DNA of 64,000 nucleotides from Streptomyces sp. 2131.1 (GTDB lineage: Bacteria > Actinomycetota > Actinomycetes > Streptomycetales > Streptomycetaceae). Position numbers and translations under genes: made by a program. The stretch lies in NCBI RefSeq assembly GCF_900105515.1, contig NZ_FNSY01000001.1, positions 6,064,001-6,128,000 on the forward strand, in the 5' to 3' direction. Each line of letters opens with the position of its first letter. Position 1 is the first letter of the stretch. Below the pieces are notes generated by a model, which saw only the letters and a list, made by a program, of their open reading frames with translations, did not search any database and was not told where the DNA came from. Below are positions 42,592-54,400 of the stretch, piece after piece.

Positions 42592-43698
42592 TCAACGCCT
42601 GCTCCACTTCTGGTTGTCCCGGCCGTTGCAGTCCCAGAGCTGGAGGCGGGCGCCGCCGCCGGTCTGCGCGTTCTTCACGTCCACGCACTTGTTGGCCTGC
42701 GGGTTGACCAGGTCGTGGTCGGCGCTCAGCACGAACTGCTGGGCCGGGTTCCCGCTGCACCATGCGATCTGGATCACCGCGCCGTTGTCGTGCGAGCCCC
42801 AGGCAACGTCCATGCAGAGGCCCATCGAGCGGATGGTGCCGTCCGGGCGGAAGTCCCATTTCTGCCAGTTCTTGCCGGTGCAGTCGGCGATCTGGAGGGG
42901 GGAGCCGTCCGCCCCCTTGTGGGCCACCATTTCGATACAGCGGTTGGAGGCGTGGCCGAAGAGCGTGGTGCCCGGCGCAGCGGTCACCGTGGTGGTGACA
43001 GCGGGCTTCGGGGCCGTCTTCTTCTTCGGCTTTTGCGGCGTCTTCGACGGCTCCGGGTTCTTCGGTGCCTTCTGCGTGCTCCTCGGCACCGCCGGGCCCC
43101 CCGCCACGGCGTCCGTCTTCGGCTTGTGCTTCCCGTCGGCCTCCTTGCCCTTGCTCGCGGACGGCGACGGAGACGGTGACGACGGGGCCGGGTCGGCCGA
43201 TCCGTAGACGCCGGGTGCCGCGCCGTCGCCCGAGTCGTTCAGCACCGTGCCCGCGTCGGCCACCCGGTCCGCCGGTCCGCCGCTCCCCGGCCCCGATCTG
43301 TCCAGTGCCCCCGACACCAGGAACGGCACCCCGACCAGCAGTGCCCCCGCGATGGCCGCACCGGCCAGCAGGCCCCGGGACGGACGGCCGGAGGGCCGGG
43401 GGGCCGCGGACTTGCCGCTGCCTGCAGTGTGGGCCTCGGGCTCGGCTTCCGCCTCGGCCTGAGCCTCCGCCGTGGCCGCCGGTTCGGTGTCCGGAGCCGC
43501 CTGCGCGGCCGCCGCGTCCGGTGCCTCCGGTGCGGGCGTGCTCTCCGGGGTGGCCGGCTCCGGCTCCGCGGTCTTCGCCGGTTCCGGAGACGCCGCTGCT
43601 GCCGGCGCTTCCGGAACCGACACCTCCGGCTCCGGTGTGGTCGGCGTCGCCGACTCGGCCGCCGCGGCCTGGTGCTGCGGTTCGTTCTTGCCGGACAT
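42592..43698 (-). CDS. membrane-anchored ricin-type beta-trefoil lectin
   Basis: A 368-residue protein. A cytoplasmic Ala/Pro/Glu-rich N-terminus of ~100 residues leads to one membrane helix (GLLAGAAIAGALLVGVPFLV). An extracytoplasmic Ser/Pro/Lys linker (SSPSPSPSASKGKEADGKHK) follows, then a C-terminal beta-trefoil with three QxW-type repeats: LQIADCTGKNWQKW, IQIAWCSGNPAQQF and LQLWDCNGRDNQKWSRR. It should bind carbohydrate at the cell surface or wall. AAAGGAAG precedes ATG 43698. It lies 91 bp after the giant T7SS-linked gene on the same strand and could be its last cistron; whether it has a functional link is unknown. Confidence 0.85.
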   Translation of the reverse strand: MSGKNEPQHQAAAAESATPTTPEPEVSVPEAPAAAASPEPAKTAEPEPATPESTPAPEAPDAAAAQAAPDTEPAATAEAQAEAEAEPEAHTAGSGKSAAPRPSGRPSRGLLAGAAIAGALLVGVPFLVSGALDRSGPGSGGPADRVADAGTVLNDSGDGAAPGVYGSADPAPSSPSPSPSASKGKEADGKHKPKTDAVAGGPAVPRSTQKAPKNPEPSKTPQKPKKKTAPKPAVTTTVTAAPGTTLFGHASNRCIEMVAHKGADGSPLQIADCTGKNWQKWDFRPDGTIRSMGLCMDVAWGSHDNGAVIQIAWCSGNPAQQFVLSADHDLVNPQANKCVDVKNAQTGGGARLQLWDCNGRDNQKWSRR

Positions 43699-43712
43699 GG
43701 TCTTCCTTTCGG

Positions 43713-43803
43713 GGTGGTGGTGCGGGGTCGGGCCGTGCCCGTGCTCAGCCGCCGGGAGGTGGTGGTGCGGGGTTGATCCGTACCTGTGGTCAGCCGCCGG
43801 GAG
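43713..43803. repeat. 45-bp tandem duplication of the giant gene's 3' end
   Basis: 43713-43757 and 43758-43803 are two copies of a 45-bp unit beginning GGTGGTGGTGCGGGGT and ending at a TCA(stop)-GCCGCCGGGAG segment. Because the period is 15 codons, the second stop (43745-43747) is in frame with the real stop at 43790-43792. The spacer has diverged slightly. Confidence 0.8.
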
Positions 43804-46800
43804 GGGCGGCCGAGAAACGGCGGCCGTCGAAGTACAGGTTCAGCGGCTCGCCCTCCTCCGGACCGAACGCGCGGACGCCGTCGCCGGGTCCGAGCACCCG
43901 CACCGGGCGTCCGGCCTCCCTGGCGACCAGCGCGGCCAGGGTCGCCACGTACGCCGGGGAGTCGGGGCGTGCCAGGACCAGCGCCAGGCGCGCGGCGTCG
44001 TCGAGCCCGGCCTCGTCCACGGTCAACCGGCCGCTCTGGAGGATCGACTGGGCGCGCAGCGCGTCCGTGAGGGCATCGATCCGGGCGAGATCGTCGATGC
44101 TCACCAGCGTCTCGCCCTCGGGGAGTTCGGCGTCCTCCGGAGCCCGGCGTGCCGCCACGTCCGTACGCGCCCACGCGCGCAGCGCGCCGTGCGGGTCGCG
44201 CGACCGGGTCCACGCCGGGGCATCGCCCGACGCTGTGAGCAGCCGGGAGAGCGAGGCCACGAAGGAGTCCGGACGCTCGCCCCGGGGGACGGGCGGCGGG
44301 CCGCCCGTGTCCTCGGCGTCCTCCTCGTCGCCGTCGTCCTCCGAGTCCGTGTCCGAGTCGTCGGAGTCCTCGTCGGACTCCTCCTCGATCCTGGGCGGCG
44401 CCGGCCGGCCCGTGCGGATCGGCCAGCCCGCCGGTGTACGGGCGAACGAGCCCGTCGGGAGCGGCACCGTGCCGTCGCCCGCCGCCGCGCGCTCCGCCTC
44501 CAGGAGGGTCACGAGGTCGGTCAGGCCGTTCTGCGCGTTGCGCTGCCGGTCCGCCTGGCGGGCCTGTTCGGCGAGGGCTTCGCCGACCCGGCGTTCGAGG
44601 CCGTTGACGCCCTGCTGGGCCGTGTCGAGTGCCGTGACCGCGGCGTCGTGGCGTTCGGTGGCCGCGGTCAGGGCATCGCGGGCCTCCCGGTCGGTCCACG
44701 ACGCCGTCGCGGCCGTGTCACGGGCGCTGGCCAGCGCGGTGGCCGCGGCGCCCGCCGCGTCGCGGGCCATGTCACGGCGCCTGGCGGCGTCCTCGGCCGC
44801 GTGCCGGGCGGCGTCGGCGGCGCGCTCGGCCGCCCCGGCCGCCGTCCGGGCCGTCTCCAGCGCGGCGCGGGCACCGTCCCGGCGTACGGTGCGACGGGCG
44901 ACAGACCCGCTGGAGCGGCCGGACCCGTGCGACCCGCCGGACCGATCCGACCCGCCGGAACCGCCGGACCTGGCACCGCCGCGCGAGGCCGCCTCGGCCA
45001 CCGCCTCCCGCAGGCCGCGTTCCGTCGCCTCCAGATGCTCCCGCGCGGCGCGGACCGCCTCCTGGGCCTCCTCCGCCTCGCGGGTCGCCGCCGTCGCTCG
45101 GGCCCGGCGGTCCTGGGCGTCGGCCGTCAGCTCCGCGACGCGGGTGCGCCGTTCCCGGTCGGTGCGTTCGGCGGCGGTGACCGCGTGGTCGGCGGCCGTA
45201 CGGGCGTCCCGGGCGTCGCGCGCGGCGGCCCGGGCGTCGTCCAGGTCCCGCCCCGCACGCGCCACCGGGGGGCGGGCCTCGTCCAGCGCCCGGCGCGCGC
45301 CGGGCAGTTCGGCCTGGAGCCCCGCCTCAGCGGCGCGGGCCGCCTCCTCCGCGTGCGCCGCCGCGTCCAGCGCCCCGACCTGTTCCCGGACTGCCGCCCA
45401 GCCGGCGCCGTCCTCCTCCGGGCCGGCCGGCTCCGGCTCGCCGTCGGCGTCGAAGCGGCGGAAGCGCACGCCCTCGTCGTCGCGCAGCGCCAGCTCCACC
45501 GGGCGGCGCAGCAGCGCTGCCGCGCCGGCGGCCGAGTACAGCGCGCGGGCCGTCTGCCCGGGGCCGCCGTCCACGGCCAGCCAGATCTGCACGCCCTCCA
45601 CGGCCGCCCCGCCGTCCGCCCGGACGCCGTCCGCCAGCAGCGCCGGCAGGTCGCGCAGCGGCACCGTACGCCAGTCGCGCAGTACGGCGTCGGCGACGGC
45701 GTCGGCCGGGGCCCCCGCCGCGTGGGCGCGGGCGTCGGCGGCTTCCCGGACCAGGGCGGCACCGTCGAACGTCCCGGCGTCGGTGTGGGCACCGGTCACA
45801 CCGAGGCCCAGCAGATCGCGCTCCAGGGGGCGCATCCGCACGGTGCCCGTCACGTACCGCACGCCGCCCGGGCCGTGCACGGTGATCAGCGCGTCGGCGA
45901 GGATCTCGTGGCTGCGGGTGCCGCGAGATCCCTCCGGGGCGCTGGTGTTGCCGTGCTTGAGCCAGTCCCGGCGGGTGCCGCTCACGGCGGCGCCGGGGCC
46001 GGGGGCCTGCGGCTGGCGGGCCAGCACCGGGACGGTGAAGTTGACGATGTGCCGGTTGTCGTCGGTGGCGGCGAGCCCGCCCTGTGCCGCGAGCCCGGCG
46101 GTGACGCCCGCCTGCGAGGAGGACGCCGCGCCGAACGTGCTCAGCCGCAGCCGGTCCACCGTCACATCCCCCGTGTCGGTGACCGGGCGCGGTCGGTACA
46201 GCTCCACCGTGAGACGGGGCGGGGTGCCCGGCGCGCCCTGGAGGGGGTAGGCGCCCGGCATCGTCGTTGTCGGCCCGGCCGGGCCGCGCGGGTGGTCCAG
46301 CGAAAGGGTGCCGGACTGGATCAGCTCGCCCATGCGCACGGCCGTGGCGTCCGCCGATCCGGAGGCGGTCAGGGAACGCCAGGAGCGGGTCAGCGCCGGG
46401 GCCACCTCGCCCAGCGCCGCGGCCAGTTCCGCCCCGCCGTCGAAGGCGTACACGGGGGCCGGGCCGTGCGGCACGAAGCGGTCCCCGGTCATCGCGGGCC
46501 GCGCGGTGTGCCGGGCCACCGGCAACGGCGCGGGGGCGGGGGCGGGGTCGCCGGTCTCGCTGCCGGTGAACCGCAGCGCGGCGGCGGTGTACACGGTGGT
46601 GGTCCGCGCCGGCCGGCCGCCGAACAGGTGCGCGATGCGGTCGGCGAGCGTGGCGTCCGCCTCGGTGAGGCTCAGCACGCCGTGCTGGAACAGGCTGCCC
46701 GGCAGGTCGAGCAGCCACTGCGCGGCCGGGGTCGACCGCACCTCGGCCACCACCCGGTACGGCACGCCCTCGAAGTCGGCGGCGTTGTCGGTGCGCTGCC

Positions 46801-49800
46801 AGAAGCGGTCCTCGGCGGAGCGGGTGACGCGCGCCGCGTTGCCGCGAGTCGTGTCGGCGCTGAGCAGCGCGCCCGCCCGGTCGGTGCGCGGGCCGCCGGT
46901 AGGCCGCGGGAAGCGCGACTGGAGCTGCACGAACCCGGCGTGCCGCACACTGCGCGCCGTCCGGTCGGTCACCGAGGAGGGCACGTGGCCGAGGAACTGC
47001 TCGATGCCCGAGCCCGCCGCCGCCGGATGCCCGCGCAGCGCACGCAGCGCGTGGTCGTCGGCGTCCGGCTCGGTGCGCAGCGTCACCTCGACCAACTGGG
47101 CGCCGCCGTAGCCGAGATAACGGAACCGGAAGCGCTGCACATGGCCGGGTCCGCGACCGGCGAGGGTGCGCAGGCCGGCCGTCGACGACAGGTCCGCGAC
47201 ACGGGTCGCCACGCCCGGCAGGTGCGAGGAGTGGCCGGGCCGGGTGATGCCGGGCGCCTCCTCCTCGATCAGTGCGAGGAGCCGCTGCCGCAGCACGTCG
47301 GGGCGCTGCACCGTGCGCGTCGCGTCGGTGAACTGATCCACCGCGAGCACGCTGCCCAGACCCACTTCGCGGGAGGCGGTGAAGCGGCGCGGCAGCGGCA
47401 CCGAGCCGACCGTCGGGCCCGGTACGGCGAGACCGGCCACGCTCGCGAACCACGCGGCGTGGCGCCGGATCTGCGCCGGGGTGGCCAGGAACCGCACCCC
47501 GTCCGTCAGGTCCACCGCCACCGTCACCGCGCGGCCCTCGCCCTGCCCGAACGCGTTGCCGACGACGTTGCGGCGGCCCCGGCGGAACGTCACCAGCAGC
47601 GTCGCGTCGGCCGTGATCCGGTGCTGGGTGCCGCTCTCGGTGGCGGTCCGGTAGGCGGTCGTCGTGGAGCCCAGCGCCCGCGAACGCTCGCTCCGGGCGG
47701 TACGGGTGTAACGGCCCGACGGGTTCAGCGTGCTCGGCCGGGACGCCGGCGGCGTGCCCTGCTCCTGACCGGGGCGGTCGGCTCGGGTCACCAGGACGTC
47801 GTCGAAGTCGTTGCCCGCCGCCTGGTCGGCGGCCGGCGTCTGGCTCGACGACGTGTTGCGGACCGCGCGGAAGCCGCCCGCCCACTGCGAGGTGCCTGCC
47901 GCGCCGCGCTGCTGAGCCGCTCCGTCGGTGGCGCTCAGCCCGGTCTCGAAGTACTGCGCGAACCCGTCCGTCGCCCTGGGCCGCCGCAGCACGCCGCGGA
48001 TCTCCACCGACAGCACCTCGTCCGAGGCGAGCCCCGGAAGGGTCAGGCCCTCCACCACGTAGGCGCCCTTGAACACCTGGTGCCCCCGGGCCAGCAGCGC
48101 CGCGGGGCTGCGCGCGGCCGACAGCATCTCCGCCGCCACCGTCGTCGGATCGGTGGCGGCCGCGCCCGCCAGCGACTCGCCCAGCGCCCGGCCGGCCCGC
48201 GCGACCGGACGCGGGGTGTGCCCGGCGACCGCGTCCCGCACGTCGTCCAGCAGACCGCGCGCCGGATGCCCCGGGTAGGTGTTGCCGAGCACCGCGCGGA
48301 ACGCCGAGTCCAGCGCGGCGGACGCCTGGAACACCTCCATGATCGCGTCGTCCGGCAGCAGCACCGTGTCCGGCAGCGCGGCGCCGTCCTCGTCGGTCAG
48401 GTCGAGCAGGTCCCGGTCGGCGTCGGTGGCCGCGCGCAGCACCGGCGCCGGGGGAGCCGCCGGCACCGGCGCCCCGGCGGGAAGCGTGCGATGCGTCGGC
48501 ACCGACAGGCGCAGCGTGCCCGGCACCCGGTCCGGCGGCGGGCCGGGCGGCTCGGCCGGCGGGGCACCGTGCGGCACGAACGGCACCGCCACCGTCTCGT
48601 GCGCGAAACGCACCGACGGTTGCTCACCGGGGCCCTCGTACAGGTCCAGCGCGAGATCGGCCGGCACCTCGAAGACCTCGCTGCGCTGCCCGGCCCCGCT
48701 CCCGATGAACAACTGGTCGTGCCCGACGCCCAGTTGCACGCTGTTGTCGTGCCGCACCTGGTTGCCGCGCACATAGTCGCCGCTGCCTCCCAGCGTCCAC
48801 GACCCCTTCGGCAGCCCGAACGAACCGCCACCGCCGTACGAGAGCCCGTACGACGAACCGCGGTGGTCGGCGCCCGCCGCCGACAGCGACGCCACGCCCA
48901 TGCCCTGCACGTCCGGCAGCACCCGGCTGTGCACGCTGTCGCCGTCGCCGCGCACCGCGCTGAGCACCAGCCGCACCCGCCGCGCCCCGGTCGCCGTCGG
49001 GATCTCCAGGAACAGGGAGTGGCCACCGTCCAGCATGGCGTCCGTGGCGGCCCGCTGCCCCACCTCCGAACGCCCCTGCTCGAACCGGCGCAGATTGTTC
49101 AACTGCGCCTGCACCAGAGCCTCGTCGGGCAGCACCCGGTTGCGTCCCGGTGTGTCGCCGGGCAGGAAACCCTCCCGCCGCAGCCAGTTCTCGGCGTGTA
49201 CGAAGAGTGGCGCGGCGCCGTCCACGGCCAGCGGTGTCGCCGTCGTGCCGACCGACCGCAGGTGCTCCAGCTCCGCCGGCAGCCGCCGCAGCTCGTCCGC
49301 CGCCGGCGCGTGTCCGTTGGCGTCCTCGGCGGTCAGCAGCCGCAGGTGCATACCGCGCGGCCAGGCGTCCGGGGTGAACTCCCGCCGCCCGCCGCCCGGC
49401 AGGTGCAGGACCAGCGTGTGCCGTACCTCGGCGGGGGCCAGCAGATGGCTGCGGTTGGTGCGCACGGCGTGCATCAGCGCCGTACTGCCGCTCTGCGCCA
49501 GTTCCTCGTGCGTGCCCGCCTGCGCGGACACCCGCCCCAGCGCACCGCCGCCAGGCCGGTGCGAGGCGTTCGGATGCCCCTGCGACCGGTCCGCGGTGAG
49601 CGCCGGTCCGACGCTCCCGGACAGGGAGAGCCCGCTGCTGAACCGCGACTGCGAGTCCAGCTTGACCACCTGGGTCAGATGGCTCTCCAGGTTGATCTTC
49701 CCGGCCACGCTGCGCCGCAGCGGTTCGCCCACGACGACCTCGGTCCGCAACTGGAACATGCCCAGGGCGCGCCCCGAGGTGTCGAGCAGCACCGGCGAGA

Positions 49801-51420
49801 ACACCCCCCGGTCCCGCTGCATGGGCAGGGTGCCCCGCAGCAGCGGCTCCGACAGGAACGTCTCCAGCTCCGCCGCCGAGTCCTCGTCCAGCGTGCTCAG
49901 TTCGGTGCCGAAGAAGCCCAGCGCCTCCGCGAGAAGCCGCTGCGGCTCGGCGACCGTGTCCACGCCCCACACCGGCAGGTCGTCCAGACCGGCCGCCTCC
50001 GGCAGCTCTTCCGCCTCGTCCCGCGCGAGGTGCTGCGGGAACCAGAACGTCACCGGCCCGTGCGCCTGCGGCGGCCCCCAGGTGACCGGCGGCGCCAGCC
50101 GTGGGGCGTCCACCCGCACCTCCCACGAGGCGGTGAAGTCGTACGGCTCCGAAGGCTCGTTGCTGCGCTGCGCCGACGTGGTCTGCACGACCGTCGTCAC
50201 CGACGACGTCGAGGACAGCTGGTTCAGGGTCATCGCCAGCGTCAGCGCCACGTCGACACCGCGCACCGGGATGGCCCGTGTCACCGGGAAGAGGCCCGTC
50301 CACGGCAGCAGCAGGGTGCGGACCGTGCCCGACGCTTCAGCGGACACCGACTCCTGGGTGCCGATGCCGCGCCGCTCCACACGCACGTCCCGTTCGGCGC
50401 CCTCCGTCTGCCCGTACCGCGCCGACGCCACCGGGTCCGACAACCGCATCCGCACGTCCACGGTCCGGTCGCGGCCGTCCACCCGGACGGTGAACCGGAA
50501 GCCCAGACTGCCGCGCACATAGGGCAGGTTGAGTATCAGCTGCTCACCGCTCGCCACCGCCCGGAGCTGTTCCCGCACCGGGTGCGTGTCCGGGGCGTGC
50601 GCCAGCCCCAGGGCGCCCATCACCTGCTGGTGCAGCCCCTCCACCACCGCCGGTGGCAGCGGCTCCAGGTACACCAGGCCCACGTTTCCGTCCAGTTGGG
50701 CGCCGTAGGCGAGCACGTAGGTGGAGGACGGTGCGGGCACCGGCGCCCGTGAGGTGGGCCAGGCGGGGGCTTCGGTGGCCGGGACGGGAGTGGTGTCGGG
50801 ATCCGTGGGGGTGTTGGTGACCGCGTCCGTGTGGTCGTGGAGGCGCGGCCCGGCGTCGGTGACGTTCTCGATGGTGGCGAGGTAGCGGTGGGGGAGGGAA
50901 GCGGGCGCGGGGGTGTCGATGGTGGCCATGAGGCCGTCGGTGCGGACGGCGGTGGCGTCGGGGTGGTTGCGGAAGAGGAAGTCGTTGTCGCGCTGTTCGT
51001 CGGGCAGGCCGAGGTAGTGCAGGAGTTCGTGGAGGAGCTGGCTGTCGGTGTGGTTGAGGTCGAGGTGGGTCTGGTCGGGCCGTGCGGGCTTGTCCGTGTG
51101 CGTGAGGGCGATGGCCTCCGGGTGCTCCGGGCTGTCGACGAGGTTGACGTTGACGTGGAGCTGGTCGCCCGAAGCGGGCAGGGCGTAGCCGGTGTTGAGG
51201 TGGTGGTCCACAAGTTGCCCGAGGCGTCGCGCGAGCCGGGCGGTGTGCTGGGGATCGGCCGCGTTGACGGGGAGGTTGAGGGTGTGGTCGCGTACCCATT
51301 GGCCGCTCGGGGCCTGGATACGGCGGATCTGGGCGCGGACGAGGGTGGTGGCGCCGGAGAGGAGTCCGGGCCGGGGGGCGTCGGCGGTGGGGTCGGCGTG
51401 GGGGTCGAAGCGTTCGGTGC
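43790..51420 (-). repeat. super-module 2 of the giant gene
   Basis: Second copy, same order. Matching marks: VGLVYLEPLPPAVVEGLHQQ, TTSAQRSNEPSEPYDF, GAYVVEGLTLPGLASDEVLS and RRDWLKHGNTSAPEGSRGTR. The metalloprotease-like motif is intact. The terminal OTU-like segment is short; its DSFVASL lacks the DGxC cysteine and FDGRRFSA has Arg-Phe where copy 1 has His-Tyr. Confidence 0.72.
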
Positions 51421-54400
51421 GCAGGGTGGCGGGGCGTGCGTGGGGGCGGAGGTGGTGCCAGGTGTCGGGGTGCGCGGGCTCGGCGACGCGGGGTGCGGGC
51501 CGGTCGTCGCGGGGGCCGCGGCGGGGCGCGGGGCGGCGTCGTCCGGCGGGCCGGGTGCTGGGCGCGTCCTGCGGGCCGCGCGGCGCACTGGACGTCGGGA
51601 TCGCGGTGAGCGGGGCCGCGTCGCTGGCCGTGTAGTGGTTCAGCCCCCAGTAGTGGACCTCCAGGACCCGGCCCGCGGTGGGTGAGCCGACGCGGGTCAC
51701 CGTGCCGAGGCCGGTCGTGGGATCGGGCCGCAGCACCTCCACCGTGACGCCGAGGGTGTCGGCGAGCAGCGGCAGGAACATCTCGCCCTGGTCGCTCTGC
51801 CAGGCGCCGGACCAGTTCCGCACCGCGGCGAGGGCGTGGTTCAGCTCCTCGTCCGTGAAAGGGACGGTGCTCTCGGTGTAGGCGGAGTCGATGACCTGAC
51901 GGAGCTGGGCGTCGTCCAGTTCGTCGAGGGAGGGCAGCCGGCCGGTGTCGCGGAGGTGGTTGAACATCTCGATGACCCCGGGGTCGGCCGGGCGGTCGGT
52001 CACCCCGTCCTCGGTCAGCGCGGCGTCGTAGCGCGTGTTGAGGTCGCTCAGCTCCTCGGGCCGGCGCACCCCGTCGATGCCGTAGCGCCTGGCCGTCGCG
52101 AGCAGCTGGGGCCGGTTCATGGCGGCCGTGGCCCGGGTGAAGCGCGGTGCCAGCGTCTGCCGGACCTGGCCCACCACGTCCTGCGGCAGCGGCCGTCCGC
52201 CCCGGTGTGCGTCCAGCAGCCGCTGTTCGGCTGCCGAACGGAGGTGGTCGGCGGCGATCAGCAGATGGTTGCGGGCCTGCCCGGCCGCGGGGGAGGTGTC
52301 GCCGCGGGCGGCCAGGCCCAGACCGGTGCGCACGTCGTCGGTACGTCCCAGCCAGGCGTACGTCTCCGGGGCCCGGGTGCTCAGCCCGGGCACCCGCTCG
52401 CGGACGCGCTGCGGGTCGGTGCCGATGAACGTGTAGAGGATGCAGCGGCCGTCGTCGATCGTGGGCACGGTGTTGCCGCGCGGCGCGCGCACCTGGAAGG
52501 GCTCGGAGAGGGGTGGCGGTGCCGCGGTCTCGGGGGCGGGGTCGGAATCCGGGTCGGGGTCGGGGTCTGGGTCGGTGTCGGCGGCGGATTCGGGGCGGGT
52601 GTCGCTGTGGGTGTCGCCGTCCTCGCCGTGCTCGGACGTGCCCTCGCTCTTGGGCGGGACCGAGGATGCCGGGTCCGGCACGGTGAGCGTGGTCTCCGCC
52701 TCGGACGGGTCGTCGCGGTCGTCGGAGCGCGCGTCCGAGGTGACCGAGGCGGTGGAGTCCGGCTCGGCGTCGGAATCGGTGTCGTCCCCGGTGGCGGGGG
52801 TGTTGCCGGTGGAGGGGCCGGACGTCCTGGGCAGCCCGGAACCCGGCGGGTGCGGGGGCATGGCGGACAAGGACGACCGCGAGGGCGGCACCGCCGCGGG
52901 CCCGTTCGCCAGGACGGGCCCCGCCGCCGCGGGCAGGGCGGTCTCCGCGGCGGCGCGCCGGGTGGCGGCGTCGTCGCGGCGGCCGAGGATGTCGTCCAGC
53001 GCGTGGTCGATCTCGCGGAGGCGCAGCTCGGCCCGGTCGTGCGACTCCTGCGCGTCCTGGCGGACCAGCTCGGTGTCGTCGGCGTGGCCGCGCGCCGCGT
53101 CGGCGTCGGAGCGCAGGGCGCGTGCGGTGCCGCGAAGGTCCGGGAGCTGCGCCCCGAGGTCCTTGAGAGCCGCCTCGTCCCCAGCCAGGGAGATCTCGGA
53201 CTGCCGGAGGTTCGTGCGGTCGAGCGCCACCTTTTTGCGGACGCCGTCCAGCTCGGCGCCGAGCCGGGCGACCTCGGCGGTCGCGGCGTCGATGCGCTCG
53301 GTGAGCCGCGGATCGACGGCCGGGGGCGTCGCGGGGGCGGCCGGGGGTGTGGACGAGGTGCCGGTGTCCGTGGGCTTCGATGAGCTGCCGGGCCTGGTGT
53401 CCGGGGGCACGGACGAGGTGCCGGACCCGGTGTCCGTGGGTGTCGACGAGGTGCCGGTGTCCGTGGGCTTCGATGAGCTGCCGGTCCCGGTGTCCGCGGC
53501 CGGCGCTGCGGCGGCTTCGTTCAGGGCGTCGAGACGGGCCCGCGCTGCCTCCAGGTCGGCGTCGAGATTACTCTGCCGGCGCCCGCCCTCGGTGAGGGAT
53601 TCCGTGAGCGCGTCGATGGTGCCGCGGTTGGTGGCGATGCCCGTGGTCAGCTTGTCGATCCGGCCTTCGAGGTCGCGGAGGTCCTGCTCGGCCGCGTCGG
53701 CCTCGGTCTCCGCCGTGCCGGCCGCCCGGTCGGCGTCGTCGGCCGTCGTCCGCGCGTCGTCCAGCGCCGTGACCGCGCCGCGCAGGCCGTCCACCGCGTC
53801 CGACCGCAGCTTCCGCATCTCGGTCTCGTCGGCGAGGGCCTGTACGTGGTCGCCGTGGGCGCGGTGCAGATCGTTCGCGATGGTCTCGAAGCCGGACCAG
53901 GCGCGGTCCAGTGCCGGATCGCCGAGGGGCAAAGTGCCCTCCGTGCCCGGCGCCCCGGCCGGGGTGGTCCTCAGGGCACCGTCCGGACCGAACGACCAGA
54001 AGCGCAGTCCCTCCGGGCCGCGCGTCACCAGCTCCACCGGATGCCCGGTCAGCCGGGCCGTACGGGACGACCCGTACAGCGCGAGGGCGAGCTGGGAGCC
54101 GTCCGGGTCCGCACCGGTCGCCAGCCAGAACTGGTACCCGTCGTCGTCCGGATCGACCCCGGCGACAAGGGCGTCCGGCAGGTCGCTCGGGGGTGTGGAC
54201 GCCCACTGCCCCGGTGCCGCGCCGGTCTGCGAGGCCAGCAGCGCCGGCAGGTCGTACACACGCGGGAGTGGCCGGGGCGGGGTGATGCCGTGGCCCAGCG
54301 CGTCGCGCTCCTCGATGCGGAGGGTGGCCGTACCGGTGACGTGCCGCACCCCCTCGGGGCCGCTGACCTGGATGTGCACGTCCGCCTGGACCTCGTAGCC

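Noticed and set aside
43472-50752. A 2,426-codon open frame on the plus strand opposite the giant gene
   Set aside because: Arg/Ala/Gly-dominated with no domain or motif, and exactly opposite a frame with clear domains. In ~75% GC DNA the antisense frame stays open because stop codons are rare.
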